Program-made: the position numbers and the translations under genes
DNA from: Paragonimus skrjabini miyazakii
Lineage: Eukaryota > Platyhelminthes > Trematoda > Plagiorchiida > Troglotrematidae
Assembly (NCBI GenBank): GCA_014338405.1
Contig: JTDE01000734.1
Coordinates: 39,951-103,950 of the forward strand
DNA: 64,000 nt
Reading direction: 5' to 3'
Notes under the pieces: generated by a model
What the model was told of the DNA's origin: nothing
The model's input: only the letters and a program-made list of their open reading frames with translations
Databases searched by the model: none
Shown here: piece after piece, positions 50,501-64,000 of the stretch
Numbering within the stretch: position 1 is the first letter of the stretch
How the letters are laid out: the number at the start of each line of letters is the position of its first letter

Positions 50501-53029
50501 AATTCGGTTTGGGCTGTTGAGACGGGGACCTAAAAATACATTGTGTACGCTACTGTATATCATTCTGTCAGATGAGCAGAAGCATAGCAAACGTGTGTCA
50601 ATCACTTGCGATTTGTGCATCAGACTTCACAAAAGAATATGCTTCGTCAAGTTTGTAACGGTGTTTGTGAACCTTTCATCAGTTATCTGATATAAACTAT
50701 TGCAACTGAATAGTAATGTACGATAATAAGCCGATATGTGTACCTTTGTCGACGTACTTGTTTTACCTCAGACAAAATAACCTGCAACTCGTGAGTTTTG
50801 AACCAGTATGATCGAATGATGCAAAGACAAGCAAAACACCAAAACTAAATCGAACGCCTAGTCGATTTTCAATTAACATTGTATTCATTGAGAATACACA
50901 TGTTTTTGTTTTCGTTCCACTCGTGATAAATATTGTATTAATTCAAGGGAATTCAGATTTTCTTGAGGGATAAAACGATACGGCAACCGAACTGAATTAA
51001 GAAGCTCGTGATAATATGGTGTGTTGCCTGTTCGTTTTAAGCAAGATAACGAACAGTTCGACGTTACTTCAGATTAAAACAGTACTCTTTGCTATGATTG
51101 GATTCATTCAAGCAGAAGTTTAATACGGTTTGTGAAAATAAGTGAAGGGCAGACACGACGTATTCAGTATTAGACAAACGGAACAAATAACTTTCTAGTC
51201 ACATACTGACCACAAAGTTTGATCGTATTCAGAATTATTTCCCTCGTTCATCGCAGTAGTGAAAGAATGTAACCCACCGCACAGCATTACAAGTTATTTG
51301 AACATATTTGGATTATCGGAAGATAACGTGTTTTAGATTGGATCCGAAAAACCTTAGTTCGAATAGTTCTCTCAAAGCCAATATCTTGTGATATGTTTGG
51401 TTTTTCTTCGTGATTGCCAAGAAATGTCAATATCTAACAGTCAGCCTATTTTGGTAGATTTACAAACTACAGTGTTTTGATAGGTGGGCACAAACTGGTT
51501 GTAATCATGTTCAATTACTCACAGGTCTGATATAACTCCACTTCACCATCTCTTATAACGACCATCTCAACTACACACTCGGTAGTGTCGATTTATCATG
51601 TAAAATCATTTAAAAACATTCATTCGTGAATAATACTTAGATTGTACAACCCACTGAATGCGGTACACATTGAGAGTCCTACTCAATTAACACTGATTAT
51701 GTTTCCATTGTGGTCATGACTGTGTAGAATTGTAGCCTGTAAAATTCCAAACCAATAACAATCATGTTGAATAGCGAAATACGCAATTCGTGAGAACGCT
51801 CGAAATAGTGTTGTAATATCTAATCCATCTTATCCGTGGGAGGATTGCACGCAACCATCGATGCACGTGAACGTGAAGAAAAATTACCGTCCAACGTATA
51901 CCACGTCAAAACATACGCTCTACTTGATTAGTGACACAGATGTCTATGATAGTTTTTCATAAATACTGCACCACACGTATCGTTTGTTCGCCGCAAAGAT
52001 TATCCTTCATAATGGAGACGTGCGATCCGAAAAATGTGCGTTATCTACCTGAAATCATACAACACTAAAAACTGAAATAGAAACGTGCATCAGAATGGCG
52101 TTAAAAATCTTCAGTTTGACAGAATTTTATTCACATTTACGTGTGAACACAATACTTCGTCTGTGCTACTGACGTCAATTTTGACAAATAACGAAGCTGA
52201 GTAAAGGTGACTGAATGCTTTCCGTCTATGTATTACACCATTCAGTCGGCTGTCTAAAGTGTCTTTCCGAATTTAGGTGTTTGCACAGCCTGTGCAGCAC
52301 TTGTCTGTCCATGTATACTTTGGAGTCGCCGGCATACGAAATAGTAGGTTAACCTCACTGTTTCCCTCATTCCATTTTTGGGCAGTAGTTGGTGGCGGTA
52401 GTTGTTTTCAGCTCACACGAGAATGGCTGTTTGCTACAGGCTCAAATGTGTGACTGTTCCGTTTAATGATATATGGACAACCATATTCATGCGGATTTTC
52501 TAATTCCACAGCTGATTTGCAATTGAGTTACAATAGTTTGGTTACGGTAGAGCATTTTCCATATGAAAACCTAAACTAAACTAGTGAACCGGATAACCAA
52601 GCCTTTTCGAAATTAGCATCGTATGGTTGTTCGTATATTTAATCAGGAAGCAAACTGGAAGACGAAAGCTAACGAACAAGCCTGACATTTTATATTTTCT
52701 GTAAGCAAGCACGACAAAATAGACATGGCTAATGCATTCGATAGAAGATTGGGTGATCGACAACAATTTTAATCTCATTTCATTGTAATGTCTGAGGATA
52801 TATTTTTTTATGGTGTTATGCACCATTTTACAGCGGCAGGACAAGGCAACTTTAGTGCCTGCTATAATGTGTGTGAACAAATTCGGAAGTCGTCAGCACA
52901 TCGCCCTGAACTTTGTAGCTGTTAGGTTAATTCATATCGTACTCTTGGTGTTAACACGTTAAATATTACAGGGTGGTTCAAAATACCAGCGACTATGGTT
53001 AAAGGGGAACCAACTGCGAAAAGTTTGGT
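47579..53029. other. No recognisable gene
   Basis: One ATG-started frame (48992-49249, 85 codons, METRAFTFGHPLVNS...) has plausible composition but no recognised motif or splice context. The rest is short frames and AT-rich sequence. Confidence 0.4.
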
Positions 53030-53059
53030 CTTCTGCTAGACTCAAAACAGTGAGAGGAT

Positions 53060-53155
53060 CAGTGTGGCTTCATGAGTCAGATGGTAGAATACTTGCCGAG
53101 TATGATCATGCTCTTATTATCGTTAGTTCGATTCATGCCGAGATCGAAACCTCCC
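53060..53155 (+). repeat. tRNA-like element (possible SINE head or tRNA pseudogene)
   Basis: GTCAGATGGTAGAATACTTG resembles a tRNA D arm with A box, and TAGTTCGATTCATGCCGAG resembles a T arm with B box (GTTCGATTC). The two are spaced about as in a tRNA. Acceptor pairing is poor, so it is more likely a tRNA-derived repeat than a working gene. Confidence 0.45.
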
Positions 53156-53226
53156 GCAGTTTGACCACTTCTAATTGATCAACTCTATCTAGTTATTTAC
53201 CAGCATCTAATTTGACCATATAATCG

Positions 53227-54383
53227 ATGCCCATCAAATGTAGAAGATATCGTGACCAACTATTTGGCTGTACACCGGCTAATGAATCATTACATCTTGG
53301 TGACGCATCAAACCACTTGTCTGCGAAATCATCATTCGATCTTTTATTGCGTTTTGCTATCGATTATCCTTTGATCTCACCTTTTTTCGTTATTCAATTT
53401 CCTTCGAGGTTACAGTTGAAAGAAGAACAAGGAGCCAGCTTTGCTGTTGTTGAAAGTGTAAGTCATTAATGCATTCATCGTCTTTATTGGATAGACAGTT
53501 TATGTAGTACTGATTCCCCGAACTTTCAGTTGTGTCTGAACAATCTTACCGGAAACACAATCGTGCGGCCGTTCATCATACAGTATTCAACAGCCTCCTT
53601 CAAATTCTTTCAGTAGATGACTAATCTCAACACTTCCGCCAAAGTTACATATATGGTTTGCGTAGAATTGTAGCACTGAAAGTTCTTTCCTGTCAACTGT
53701 GTATCAATGACAAAAAATGATCATTTAATTTCATAAACTTTGGTCACATACTACACGTTTGGGCTGGTTTTCCTTGTTTTGTTTTCAAACTGATACTCTC
53801 TGACATGCCAATCAGTTCATCCGTAGCGGAATTCACCAGTAAGATATAACAAGTTACGGTTCGCACTGGCGATCGCTGTAATGAAGAACACAATCTCTTG
53901 TTCACTTTCACAAGTGTACCCAGTGTACTTTGGTGGGGAGAGCTCTTAAGTTGATTGTTCCTATATATCTTTAACACGTTGGTTAGACCGAGGTAGTCCA
54001 TCGAGCTTTCAACTAACAGGTTCTCGTAAGGTAGGCACACTCAAGTCATGAAAAACTAGTTTGCTAATGAAGTGTTATGAATAAGAGTTTCGATTAAGTT
54101 GCACCCTGTACTACCTTATAATTAGTAACAATATGCTTTCTCAGTTTAACCGCTGACACATAAAAGAGAGTCCAGATACTTTTTCGTGATACGCTGGTTA
54201 CAGGTGCTTTCTCATCATTCCACTTCAGCTGACCAGACTGTCAATGAACGTATGGATTCAAACGTTACCATGCAAACATACTCTGTATTAATAAGAAATG
54301 AGTTAATCAAAACGGGTATACAATGTGTGACTGGCATAGCGATAGACGTGGTGCAGATTTCTCAGTTGGCCTGTGGGTTTTGA
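53227..54383 (+). CDS. Candidate two-exon gene piece, unknown product
   Basis: A frame starting at ATG 53227 (MPIKCRRYRDQLFGC...) runs to a canonical GTAAGT donor at 53457. A second frame begins after a good acceptor (GCTGGTTACAG, ending about 54204) and continues VLSHHSTSADQTVNERMD to a TGA at 54381-54383. Both junctions are in phase 0, so joining them keeps one frame of about 136 codons. No domain is recognised. The support is splice-site quality and phase agreement only, and chance combinations of this kind are common in a window of this size. Confidence 0.2.
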
Positions 54384-57300
54384 TTGTCTAATCTCGAGAG
54401 TGATTTTGTCAGCCATGTATATTCCTTACGGGAAGCGATGTGAAGAGTATCTTGTAAAATCCATCCTATAGGTATAGAGTTCATCATCCACTTTCTGGCT
54501 GGAAGAGTTCCAGTTTACTGGTAAACACACCAGCTGTATAGTCAACAACCCAAAAATAGTGAAGCAGTGTGAAGCAGTTTTTTCTCATCACTTGCGTTTA
54601 TTATATGGGCTTGGTGAATATCTGACAGGCAGCCAGTTTAACATCTTCCCAAACTGAATAGGCAGCGTTCTTTAGTATTTTCAAAGATTTACTTGGCGCA
54701 GTCGCGTTGGTGTAGTTGCAGGAAAACATTTGGCGATCCACTTTAATGCACACCGCAGTTTGTTGGTTCGTAAATTCAACCTTTGGACTTGAAAAGCATG
54801 TGGGCTTCTGAAAATTTCTGTTTGAACAATAAAATGTTAGTATGTGCCTTCTAAACGTTCAATTTGACCTTGCCTCTCACAAGTGATGGGTGACAATCTA
54901 TTCAGCTGAGGAGGTTCAGTTAAAATTTCATGATCAGAGTAACATAGACTTGAACAAAAGAAACCTACTCTATGGAAGTTTACTGGCAAAGTTTTCCGAC
55001 CATAATCAACAAGCCCTGCAAGAGTATATGTCTTATTCAGACTTTGTGAAGCTGTCGTGACGATGGGTCAATATATAAGGCATTGTTATTCATGAAGTTC
55101 CCTTTGGCATGCTATGATTGAGAACCGCGTATTCGTCAGGTTAGAGGCGTGTGCACACCTGATGCATTTCCGACCCAACTACGTTAAATGCCAGACACCA
55201 TCCAGTCCATTACAGAAAACAAGTGTGAATGTAAATTACATATCTCATTTGACCAAACTTAATCCCGATTCCTCTGTCATGGTACAAAGGTTACTTGCCC
55301 AGCCAGTCGAAACCTCTTGCATGTAATTTTACTTCAACGAATTAACACATATTTTAGTGTAAAAATTCGGCATGAAAGCTGAACGCTGTAATATGTCTCT
55401 TTGAACTTAATGGCCGAAGAATTGCATTTTCTATCAGAACTTTGTCCCTAGGAAGACTTAACTAATCACACCCAGCTGACTACCCATATGGACAGTAGTT
55501 TGTTTGCGAATCCACTTCACATTCTCCTATCAAAACAAAGCCTGTTTCAACCAACAGGGATCTACGTCTCATTATGCCGTCGTATATTAGTTACTGCTCA
55601 CACCAACCATGTCAGCATGCAAACCACTTCAGCCTCTGTCTGTGCATGATCTCGCGTCCATGGCTGACACTGGGTGCATTGGAAAATACCCTCGAGTTTG
55701 ACTGCTTCTTGCTGCACCTTACGCGACTGTTCTGTCTAAGAAATGTTGAGGCCTTCATCAAGCTACGCGTATTCATTATTTCCACAAGTGACTTTTCTGA
55801 CACCTCCAAACTATTTCGTTTGTTATGGTATATTTTGAATGACAAGGTTTCATTCTGCAATGTGGTAAGTAGTCAGTCGCTTAGATAATGAATGCAACTT
55901 GTTGAAGGAGATATGGTCTGCAAGCTTTATTCATAGTTATTTGCTCCAACTCGCTAAAGAACTTCACATTGTTAAGGTAGCAACCACGACAGGTAATATG
56001 TTTCACGGTGCCTTTTGTAATGCAGTATTCCTTCCTGACAAGTTATCTCGCGAAATATTTCCGTATAACGGAGAGTAATTGATGATCGCAAGCAGTTTAT
56101 AAAAAGTGATACAATATTTTGAATGATCATGATTCGACAGGACTACTAACCTGATTTGGCTGAGGAAAGCTTTCGTTGTTGCGGTGGCCTGCTTTCAGGA
56201 TCTGAAGTTGTTGATATGTTTGTACCTACTGATGATGGGATTGTTCGTTTTTGTTTGGCATGCTCTTTTTCCGTTAGAACACGACTTTCGCGAGTCTGCT
56301 TGTTTGGCTAACTTGTGGCATTCCTTCAAAATTGTCCACCTCAGTTGTGTGGGTATTACAGACGGGCCTATTCAGTCCAACAGCTGACGCAATATACTGC
56401 TGGCATTGCGCAATCTCAGGTCTTAACCACATGCTCTAGGTGTTGTGAGGTCCTGAGGCTCCTGGTTTTACGCGGGTTGTCCGCTTGCCCGATCTAGGCC
56501 GGGTATTTCCCAGAGAGCCGCATCTTTTAATTGTAGTGCTAGTAGGTTTCTGTGGTTGTATTCCAGTTTACTAATGGTAACTCCATAAGCATTATTTCTG
56601 CACTCATCTGCCATGCATTAAGGAAAAGATGTCTGTCGTTTTGGACATGTAACAAATTGTTGCGTCATACGTCAGCTTTTTTGACAACGTCTGAATCATG
56701 CTCCGTCTGCGATTCCAGAACAGTATACTACTGTTTGTTTCGTCACTTACAACCTTAGGTCGTTTATTCGAAACCATCATTTTCTATCTTCTGCAATATA
56801 TTACACCCGTTCAACGTATGCTGAGAAATTGTGTTGTAACTTATACTATTGCCCCGTTTACAGCAGTAATCTGTTCAATCGGGAATATGGCATCCTAGAT
56901 GCTGGATGCCTTCCGTTTCAACAACGTTGTCACCAACTTGACCTAGTAAATTCATTCTAAAACTGTCGGGCATTCGAAACCCAAAGTTACTAGCATTCTG
57001 CAAGGCGATGCCTATACGAACTTACCAATCGATGTTACTTGCACAGAAGTGGTCGGGACAACTTACCGTAATGCTATAGTTCTGGGTACATAATACTTGG
57101 CGTATTTGTAGGCCTGTCTAGTACCTGTTTGCCCGTCATCTGTATGGGGAAAATAACTTTCATGTTTTGTGTTTGCGACTCATGATAGTTCGCATCGTGT
57201 GTCCTTCTTCTGCTCTGCCGACAAAAAAGGTGGAACTGCTCCGCAACCCCTCGACTGTTTCGGATACCACGGTGACAGCCAATAGTTCACCGACTGCAAT

Positions 57301-59855
57301 CTCTTTGAACTCATTTTACTAGACACTATTTCAAAATTGTCATTTGGGGTTTCTCTGCAAAAAGAGTGATTTACCAAAACATCCGTTCGCTTCATACTAC
57401 CGCATTTCAAAACCTGACGAGCTATTCAGGCTCACGTAATAAGCACACATAAACTTCTTCAGGCCCCATATTGCCTACTCTCAGTCTATAATTCGTTTTC
57501 ATTTCTTCCACACAAAACGTCAAGCTCATAGACAGTTGGGAAGAATCACCGGGAGCTTTAAAGAAATTCGTTCAGTGACCGGTCGGCGTGAATTAAAAGT
57601 AAATTATATAAGTGCTATCAAATCCACCTGATCATTGAATATGGGATGACCATTAACCAAACGGCTATGCGCCGCCCTGCAGTGTTCCAAAAAAACATAC
57701 GGCTTCAGTACGCTTGAAAAATCTGTTCCCAATTTTGGCGGTACATGCGTTGGACAAATTGACGAATAGTTGTTTAGTGACTATCAGCAAACTAAACCAT
57801 ATCTTTTTCCGGGTCATTAACTTTGAGCAAAACCCAAGCAACTTTCGGATCGTTCGTTGTACTCGGTGGAACGTCAATCGCAGGCGGTAGTTTGCTAGAA
57901 GGAACCGATGTCTCCGGGTGATTCAGATAATATTTCCCGTGCCCAATAATCCCCACCCCAGTCTGAGTGTTTGCTTTGGCAACCATATTTAATTCTGTGC
58001 TTTATGCTGTAAGCATAAGCGAAATTTGAGAAACGTTTCTTGAAATACTTTTACCTCTTCCTCAACGACATACTCATCAGTACTGTTTTAGAAAACACCT
58101 GTGGCACACATTTTTATGATTCTCTTCCTTACTGCACACGCGCAACACTACCACATTGTTATTCAGTCCTTCAATTGATTTCCAGAGTTCATTCACTTTA
58201 CAACCTCCGGTGGGTTCCCATCCACGACAGTTAATGAGCTTTTAGCCAGAAATGAGCTAATCATATCAACTGATCCCTAAAAGGTCCTATCACACACGGT
58301 GACAATGATCCTAAACAAAAGTTGCACTTCTGTTTACATTCTCCTTAGAACAGGTCCACCGAATATCGTTTCAATTTCCAATCAAACTCAAGCAACAGTG
58401 CAATGCAAAAAAGAGTAGCACTTACAGAGCCAAGCTTATAACGCTTAAATAACCGCACTGATTTTCAAAAGATACCACGGTTATCAAGCAGGTTGATCAG
58501 ACATATATGGGAGGACTATTTTGGATTCGTTGTCTCCTTGCTACAGCTATAGAACGACTTTCTCCCTGGTCGTGTAGAGATTTCTACGGGGTTGCTAGGT
58601 CCGCCCAACATCGACCGCGTTGACTGGGTCATCGTGATCCAGTAGGGAAACTCAAAACTCGGTGTTTCCAGAGCCACTTCATTAAGCTTAAGCCTATCAT
58701 TCCAGCTAGGGCATGATATGTTTTCGGTGATAACTTTGTCTACGTTCTTGCCAAGCTGAATCTATAGCAATTTGGATACAGTACTTACCCCAGTATACGT
58801 AACTGCGATTGTCAAGGTCCACCACCCATCGCACGATCGATCAAATTTGTCGCACTTCAACAGTAACATAATCAAGGCAAATTCTCCGTCGTATTCACGG
58901 TTATAATGTACTAAACCCCATGAATAAACTCGGAATATAAGTTATTTGATTTGCTCCGGCATCATAGTTTTTTATTAGGTTTATCCACATCTCAACGGAT
59001 TTACTTTACACTGAATAAAAGCAAGATAACTAGGGCGTGTAAATCACAAGAATGATGCCGTAGTCTCATTTCTGGATTCTGGAGTAACTCTCTAAGATGT
59101 TGAATAGAACTGCGATTTTCTCAGCTTCTCAACGCGTAGTGATGGTTTTCAATATACAGCTATCAGGCTGCCCATTCCTGAAAGCGTAGATACTCAGTAT
59201 TCTAATATTACACTATCTGCTCTGCAGCCGCTAATCTACTGACCAGTTTCAGTTCATATGCCGTTGAGGAGCGTACACTCGTCGGGATCTAAATGACTAA
59301 CTGCACACAACTTTAGTTGGTCGGGACGTAATTATGAAGATACAGGATAGTACATCCTGGAGCGCGTTGATGTTGGTAACAAATCGTAAAATGCTTCAGA
59401 AATTACTGAAGCCGTCTTCATGGAAATTTATATCATTGTGTTCATTAAACAACATTTTGCATGTATACTACGACCTACTCTCGCGAATAAACGGATTTTT
59501 AATGCTGAGCGAATTTAGCACGGCGTTTTACATAGGGTAATAATTCCAACTGTTTACTCTCTGATGGAATGAACGTTATGATTTTGCGTTATTGTACGGT
59601 ACCTGTGAGATGGACCAAGCGGAAGCATCGATAGATGTATGGCATTCTTTTGCTGGTGGAACGTGGAGACTTGATCAGTCGAATTCGTTTACGGTTGCGC
59701 TTTCTTTCGTTCAAGGGCTGAATTTGATCAACCTTTTTGTGGTTGGCTTGCAAATGCACATACAGAATGGATTGACTTCAGCCTATCAGGGAAAGGAAGC
59801 GCATCAGCTAAAGAAACTAACTTATACACTTCCTTGCAACCACTCTGATCACGAA
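54384..59855. other. Unassigned; weak exon candidates only
   Basis: Several plus-strand frames end or begin at plausible splice sites: one around 55616-55864 stops at AATGTG followed by GTAAGT, and one follows CCTGCTTTCAG at about 56207. A minus-strand ATG frame at 57792-57986 (MVAKANTQTGVGIIGHGK...) looks protein-like. No family was recognised for any, and they are on both strands, so I do not join them into a gene. Confidence 0.35.
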
Positions 59856-59930
59856 CCCGTGGTCTAGTGGATAATTGCTTGCATTAAAATCTGCCGGTTA
59901 TTCACAGGTCGTTTTTTCGAGTCACCGACT
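59856..59930 (+). repeat. Second tRNA-derived SINE family, copy 2
   Basis: CCGTGGTCTAGTGGATAATT (A-box region) followed by AATCTGCCGGTTATTCACAG and GTCG...TTTCGAGTC (B-box region). It matches copy 1 (minus strand, 45848-45928) block by block, with moderate divergence. Confidence 0.65.
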
Positions 59931-62900
59931 TGCGAACTGCCTCCGTAAAGTTGTTAAATACTCTGCTGGTTTTCACTACAACCAGTTGGTTTCAGTAAAT
60001 TTCCTACACAATATAGAACAGAAGACTTCTAAATATACACAAAAGAGGTGAATATACAAACGGAATGAAATAAATTTTCAATAATATTTGCGAATATGTA
60101 TGTATATATGATGGAAAAAATAAATTATTAAGATAAATATGGGAAAATTAAATAAACGTGAATATTTATACATATATATGGAGTTACATAAATATGGGTG
60201 CTGGTGTTTAATGGTTTTACCAACTTCTGTGACACATGTACAGCTTTACACATGATGCCCTTGTGGTTGAGCTACCAATTAACCAAATTAATAGCATCGA
60301 TTTACAGGGAAGATGCTGCTTTCTGCCCTACCGTATCATTTGCACGGTCGGCTTAACTGAAAGTGTCGAATTCAGATCGTAGGTGTGTGAAAGGTGTTGG
60401 TTGTTTCCTTTTGTACATTTATAAATGTGCGAACGTTCTTAGAACTCACTCACTTCTTCGATTGCGGTAAATGAGGATCATAAATTTATAAAATCCATCC
60501 TTTGGGAAGGAAACGGTGAATCGTCTATAGTTAACGGTACACTAATTGTCAATAAGCATCAAACTATGCTGCAGACACGTGCCAGACGAGTTACAATTTC
60601 GATTAATACTCTGTCATTCCATATTCTTCACGCAACGCCACTTAATAAAGAACATAAATTTTGTTAGTCTACGAACCCATGTTGTTCGTTTAGGATTCGT
60701 GAGTAATTCAGTCGGGAAGACATTCTAACACCAGCACAGTTTTCAACTTCGTTTGTGTTGCCAGCATGAATTAACTCGATTACCTTCACCCATAACAATA
60801 AAACATCTTTCAAAGGCCCTTATATTGAAAGTAAGTTATCTTCTCAACAAACACAAGTTTACATCGCATATCACCCACCATTCTAATTGCATTATCTATG
60901 CTTTCAGTATGACGCTTAGTCTCAACTGAAAAGCAAATTAACTGACTCAGATTATTGATGGCATCATCAAACATTGCCCTTACTTACATTTCATTTGAAT
61001 CCAGTGGAAATACTTCCAGGCTTCACACACAGATAATTTAATTTACTGAAGTTGGTGGACTGTGTATTGACTTGTTCGACTTCACGTATCTATAATCATA
61101 CTATTAATGAACAGTCAGAGGTGATTACAATTCGATGAATAGGCCACCGTCTTGGCAAACTCCTCGTCAGTGGCTTGACATTCGAAATAGATACGGCTAA
61201 TAAGAAAGAGTATTAAGTTAGCATCGATATATTAGCGAACTTTTACACACAGAAAAGTGTTCTCAACGGAATGTGATACATCACGAAAAAGGGGCGTTTT
61301 AGAAAGGTGTTTATGTACATACCAAAAGCGGAGGTAAAGCGGGGTATTCGTCCAGTCAACATTGAACAGCCTAGTACCTCCATGAATTTATGCATCAAAA
61401 TCGCTCGGCTGGTTCTAACAAAATGAAAATCGCTGCACGTTTGAGAAGAGGCGGAAATCTGACACAATTGTTTCTTTTTACAAGCGATTGTTAATTATAT
61501 GGCTAATTTTATTAGGGCCATCGGCACTTATTATACAGCAATACTTTGTATGGAGCAGAATATTCATTTGGAAGCAGTAGCTGTCCCGGTCAACATCTTG
61601 TTATTCCGGTTGGACTTCAGACATCAGTCCGTAGTTTTCAATGCACAACACGAAATGAGGACTTGTCGTTATTTCGCGTTAAGTGGGAGCAAATGTCAAT
61701 AACCGCACTGAGACTGAATACTGCTCATGTCTTACATCAGTACCCAAATATCCGTCTAACGAACGCCATTTGTAAAGTGTCTTCTGTAATCAGTCTTCAT
61801 GAAAAATGTATGAAAAGTTTCACACAGTTGGTAATAAGAATTTTGGCGATCATGATTCAGGATTCTGAGATGAATTACAATCACTCCAGTTGGGATGTCA
61901 GCGAACTAATTTTCATCCTACATAAGTGACTTGAACGCGTTCAAACTTTTGCCTACTAGCGAATGCGGTTTGTTATTGAACTTGAAGTTCATGATAGTGT
62001 TCGTCTGGTTTTTTTCTGCTGATAGATGCGATGGACTTATGTGGTATCTTGATAGAAAGTATATATTTATTGCAAATTATTAAATTACACCAATTTACTT
62101 TGGAGCTGGATGATACTAATCGTCAGCTACTAGCAGTAGTCCATTCAAGTATCCACATAAACTTTGATTCAGCATATCAGACATTTGATGATGTTTAATC
62201 GCAAGCCAAATGTTACACACATTACTTTGGTTCTTTAAAGTTCACATATTCCTTTGAGTTGAGTAATAAAAATTAAAACAAAAAACGAAGTAACTGGAAA
62301 TCTATTGAAAAATAATATTGCCTGAATAAACGGAAGCAAGGCTAGATTTACTTTTTAATGGATTAGTTTAAATTGATACACTTGAAAATCGAAAATGCCA
62401 ATATGACGACCAAAATAGTTGCATAAGTTACAGTTATTTAAAACATGACTTACTGAAGAATGCGAAAACTTGCAGATTTTACACCATAGCTTTTGATGTC
62501 ACTTGAATGCTTTAACACAAAGTCAGGGAAATGACAAGTTGACTGTGATTATTGATTTCGTATTAATCAAACGGTTCAAAGTTAATGCGTTTAATAAACA
62601 AACGACACTCGTAAAATATGTTTTTTGAGTAAATAATAGAAAATACAGATTCTTGATGAGCTAGATAGTAACCAACGTATCATAAATCTTGACTAAATAT
62701 GATGACTTTTAACTTCCACGTAAGCCTGCGAGTAAATGACATTGCATTCTTTATAAGTTCACTTATTTGACTATTATAGTCTTTACGAATAACTATATGC
62801 CAATTCTACTCAGCCAGACAAAGTGGTGTTAACACTTTGATTGACATCTGACATATATACCAGCAGTTGCTGTGGAATGTAGTTTTGTGTTTCTTCCTCG

Positions 62901-63840
62901 TAATCAATAACAATTTTGATTATAGCAACAAAAACGGATGCGTTATTGCTACACAACCTCGCGTCAAAGTACTGTTATATTTTGGGACAGAAAGCAAGCC
63001 TGCGAGTTTGTATAGGCGCTGGTCATAGAAACTCGATGTGCACACTCCGTGGATGTCCAGGAAAGTTGAACCGATTAATGATAACAGATTGTTATTAACG
63101 GTAAATTAAAGTCACGTGGTGGAATGAGTTTACATTACACAACAGGTGAACATTCAGAAAACGCACAAATGCAGAATACCAAACAATAGTTGAAAATGTT
63201 AACAGTTCAACAATACTCTCCTGCTTCACTTGTGACCATAATATAATTATTGGAACATTGTGGTGATTACCAGTATACAAGGTTATATCAAGCGGTCTAT
63301 ATAAATTGTGATTGTATAAAACCTTCAGAAGAGTTGAATTTGCCGATTTTTTGGAACATTAAGTCAGTGGTTCATGGAAGGCTGTAAACAATTGGCGCCG
63401 ATCATTAGATTCAACCAGTATGTGCAAAGAGTTGTCAAGCAGGATGATGACCAGATGGGGCATCAAACTTGTAAGGATTATCATTTGAGCAAACCTAGTT
63501 GGTAATGTATGTCGTAAGTTAAAAATACAAATGACAGGCAGACGTAATAATCGGGGTAAACTTTGAAACTTAGAAGCAGAGCACACAATTCCATGTCATT
63601 AAAGCTTCTTGTCTACAAATTATTCCACGGAAAAGGTGAAGTTACAGTAGCTTGGTTCCACGTGTATCTACTTTGTTTTTGAGATCGAAAGACCAAGGAT
63701 TTTAACAAAAATGGCTGCCGTTTAGCCATCACGTTTACAGCGCCTTTAAACTAAAGAAATTATTGCATATTTTGAGGACATTGCTTTAACCCATATAGAA
63801 AAGCTTTCGAATCGAAAACTCGGTGATTCTGACTGTTTTG
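59931..63840. other. No recognisable gene
   Basis: Very AT-rich at 60050-60200. The longest frame (61546-61929, 127 codons) has no recognised motif and is within what chance allows. Confidence 0.45.
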
Positions 63841-63841
63841 T

Positions 63842-63915
63842 TAAACCCGGGAGAAGTAGCCCCAACTCGGGTCATTTAAAACCACGTAATTAACAACCCG
63901 GGGGATAGCCACAAA
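63842..63915. repeat. Two-copy AACCCGGG-type motif
   Basis: AACCCGGGAGAAGTAGCC (from 63844) and AACCCGGGGGATAGCC (from 63895) recur about 51 bases apart, with an inverted CTCGGGT between them. This GC-rich patch stands out from its surroundings; its role is unknown. Confidence 0.5.
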
Positions 63916-63945
63916 AATCGGCAGGGTTTCAATGCAATGCAAACC

Positions 63946-64000
63946 AGTCCCCGACTACTCATCAGTAATCTAAAATATCGCCTAACAGGTTTAATGAGAT
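63946..64000 (+). repeat. Hammerhead SINE 3' tail (unit F), runs off the window
   Basis: CCCCGACTACTCATCAGTAATC followed by ATCGCCTAACAGGTTTAATG matches the junction between units C1 and C2 (24840-24885) almost base for base. In that junction the next unit starts about 40 bases later, so a further full unit probably lies just beyond the right edge. Confidence 0.8.

Noticed and set aside
55612..55860. Minus-strand 82-codon frame with protein-like composition
   Set aside because: It overlaps a plus-strand frame that ends at a GTAAGT donor; neither has a recognised domain, so no gene is called.
57792..57986. Minus-strand ATG frame MVAKANTQTGVGIIGHGK...
   Set aside because: Composition looks coding but it is only 64 codons, with no clear donor before its stop and no recognised family.
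61546..61929. Plus-strand 127-codon frame
   Set aside because: No motif or splice support, and length is within chance expectation for the window.

Overview
This is eukaryotic, AT-rich, gene-poor DNA with one 100-base assembly gap (17804-17903). No rRNA, operon, CRISPR array or complete recognisable protein-coding gene was found. The recognisable content is retroelement debris: three Penelope-like element (PLE) copies, one Ty3/gypsy integrase fragment, and several copies of a tRNA-derived short repeat that carries a type I hammerhead ribozyme. PLEs together with a Pol III-promoted, hammerhead-bearing SINE (like the schistosome SM-alpha family) suggest a flatworm, most likely a digenean trematode. 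That assignment is an inference from repeat content, not from a marker gene.

Layout. 1-2.7 kb: nothing recognised. 2.7-3.44 kb: two hammerhead SINE units in head-to-tail tandem (407-base period). 13.37-14.70 kb (minus): 5'-truncated PLE with the RT YVDD box and the YIG end of the GIY-YIG motif intact, broken by two TGA codons. 17.8-18.63 kb: assembly gap, then a long minus-strand reading frame of unknown identity with one internal TAG. 24.6-25.28 kb: another hammerhead SINE pair, one decayed and one well preserved. 25.87-26.44 kb: gypsy integrase fragment. 27.9-30.04 kb: second PLE (plus), flanked by inverted copies of its own 3' end, about 318 bases each; each arm carries a hammerhead-like motif. 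34.38-34.9 kb (minus): third PLE, endonuclease and C-terminal part only. 36.29-36.42 kb (minus): hammerhead SINE truncated inside the ribozyme. About 45.9 and 59.9 kb: a second tRNA-like repeat family. 63.94-64.0 kb: the 3' tail of another hammerhead SINE, running off the window.

Between these lie long stretches that look intergenic or intronic. A few reading frames there have plausible splice sites and are listed as weak exon candidates. Random ORFs of 60-125 codons are expected many times in 64 kb of this composition, so those calls carry low confidence.

The elements relate through RNA. PLEs encode RT plus GIY-YIG endonuclease and are known in other animals to carry hammerheads in their terminal repeats. 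The SINE has its own Pol III boxes and a hammerhead, and occurs as tandem units like the retrozymes described in animals. The most interesting system here is this pair of independent hammerhead lineages in one locus.
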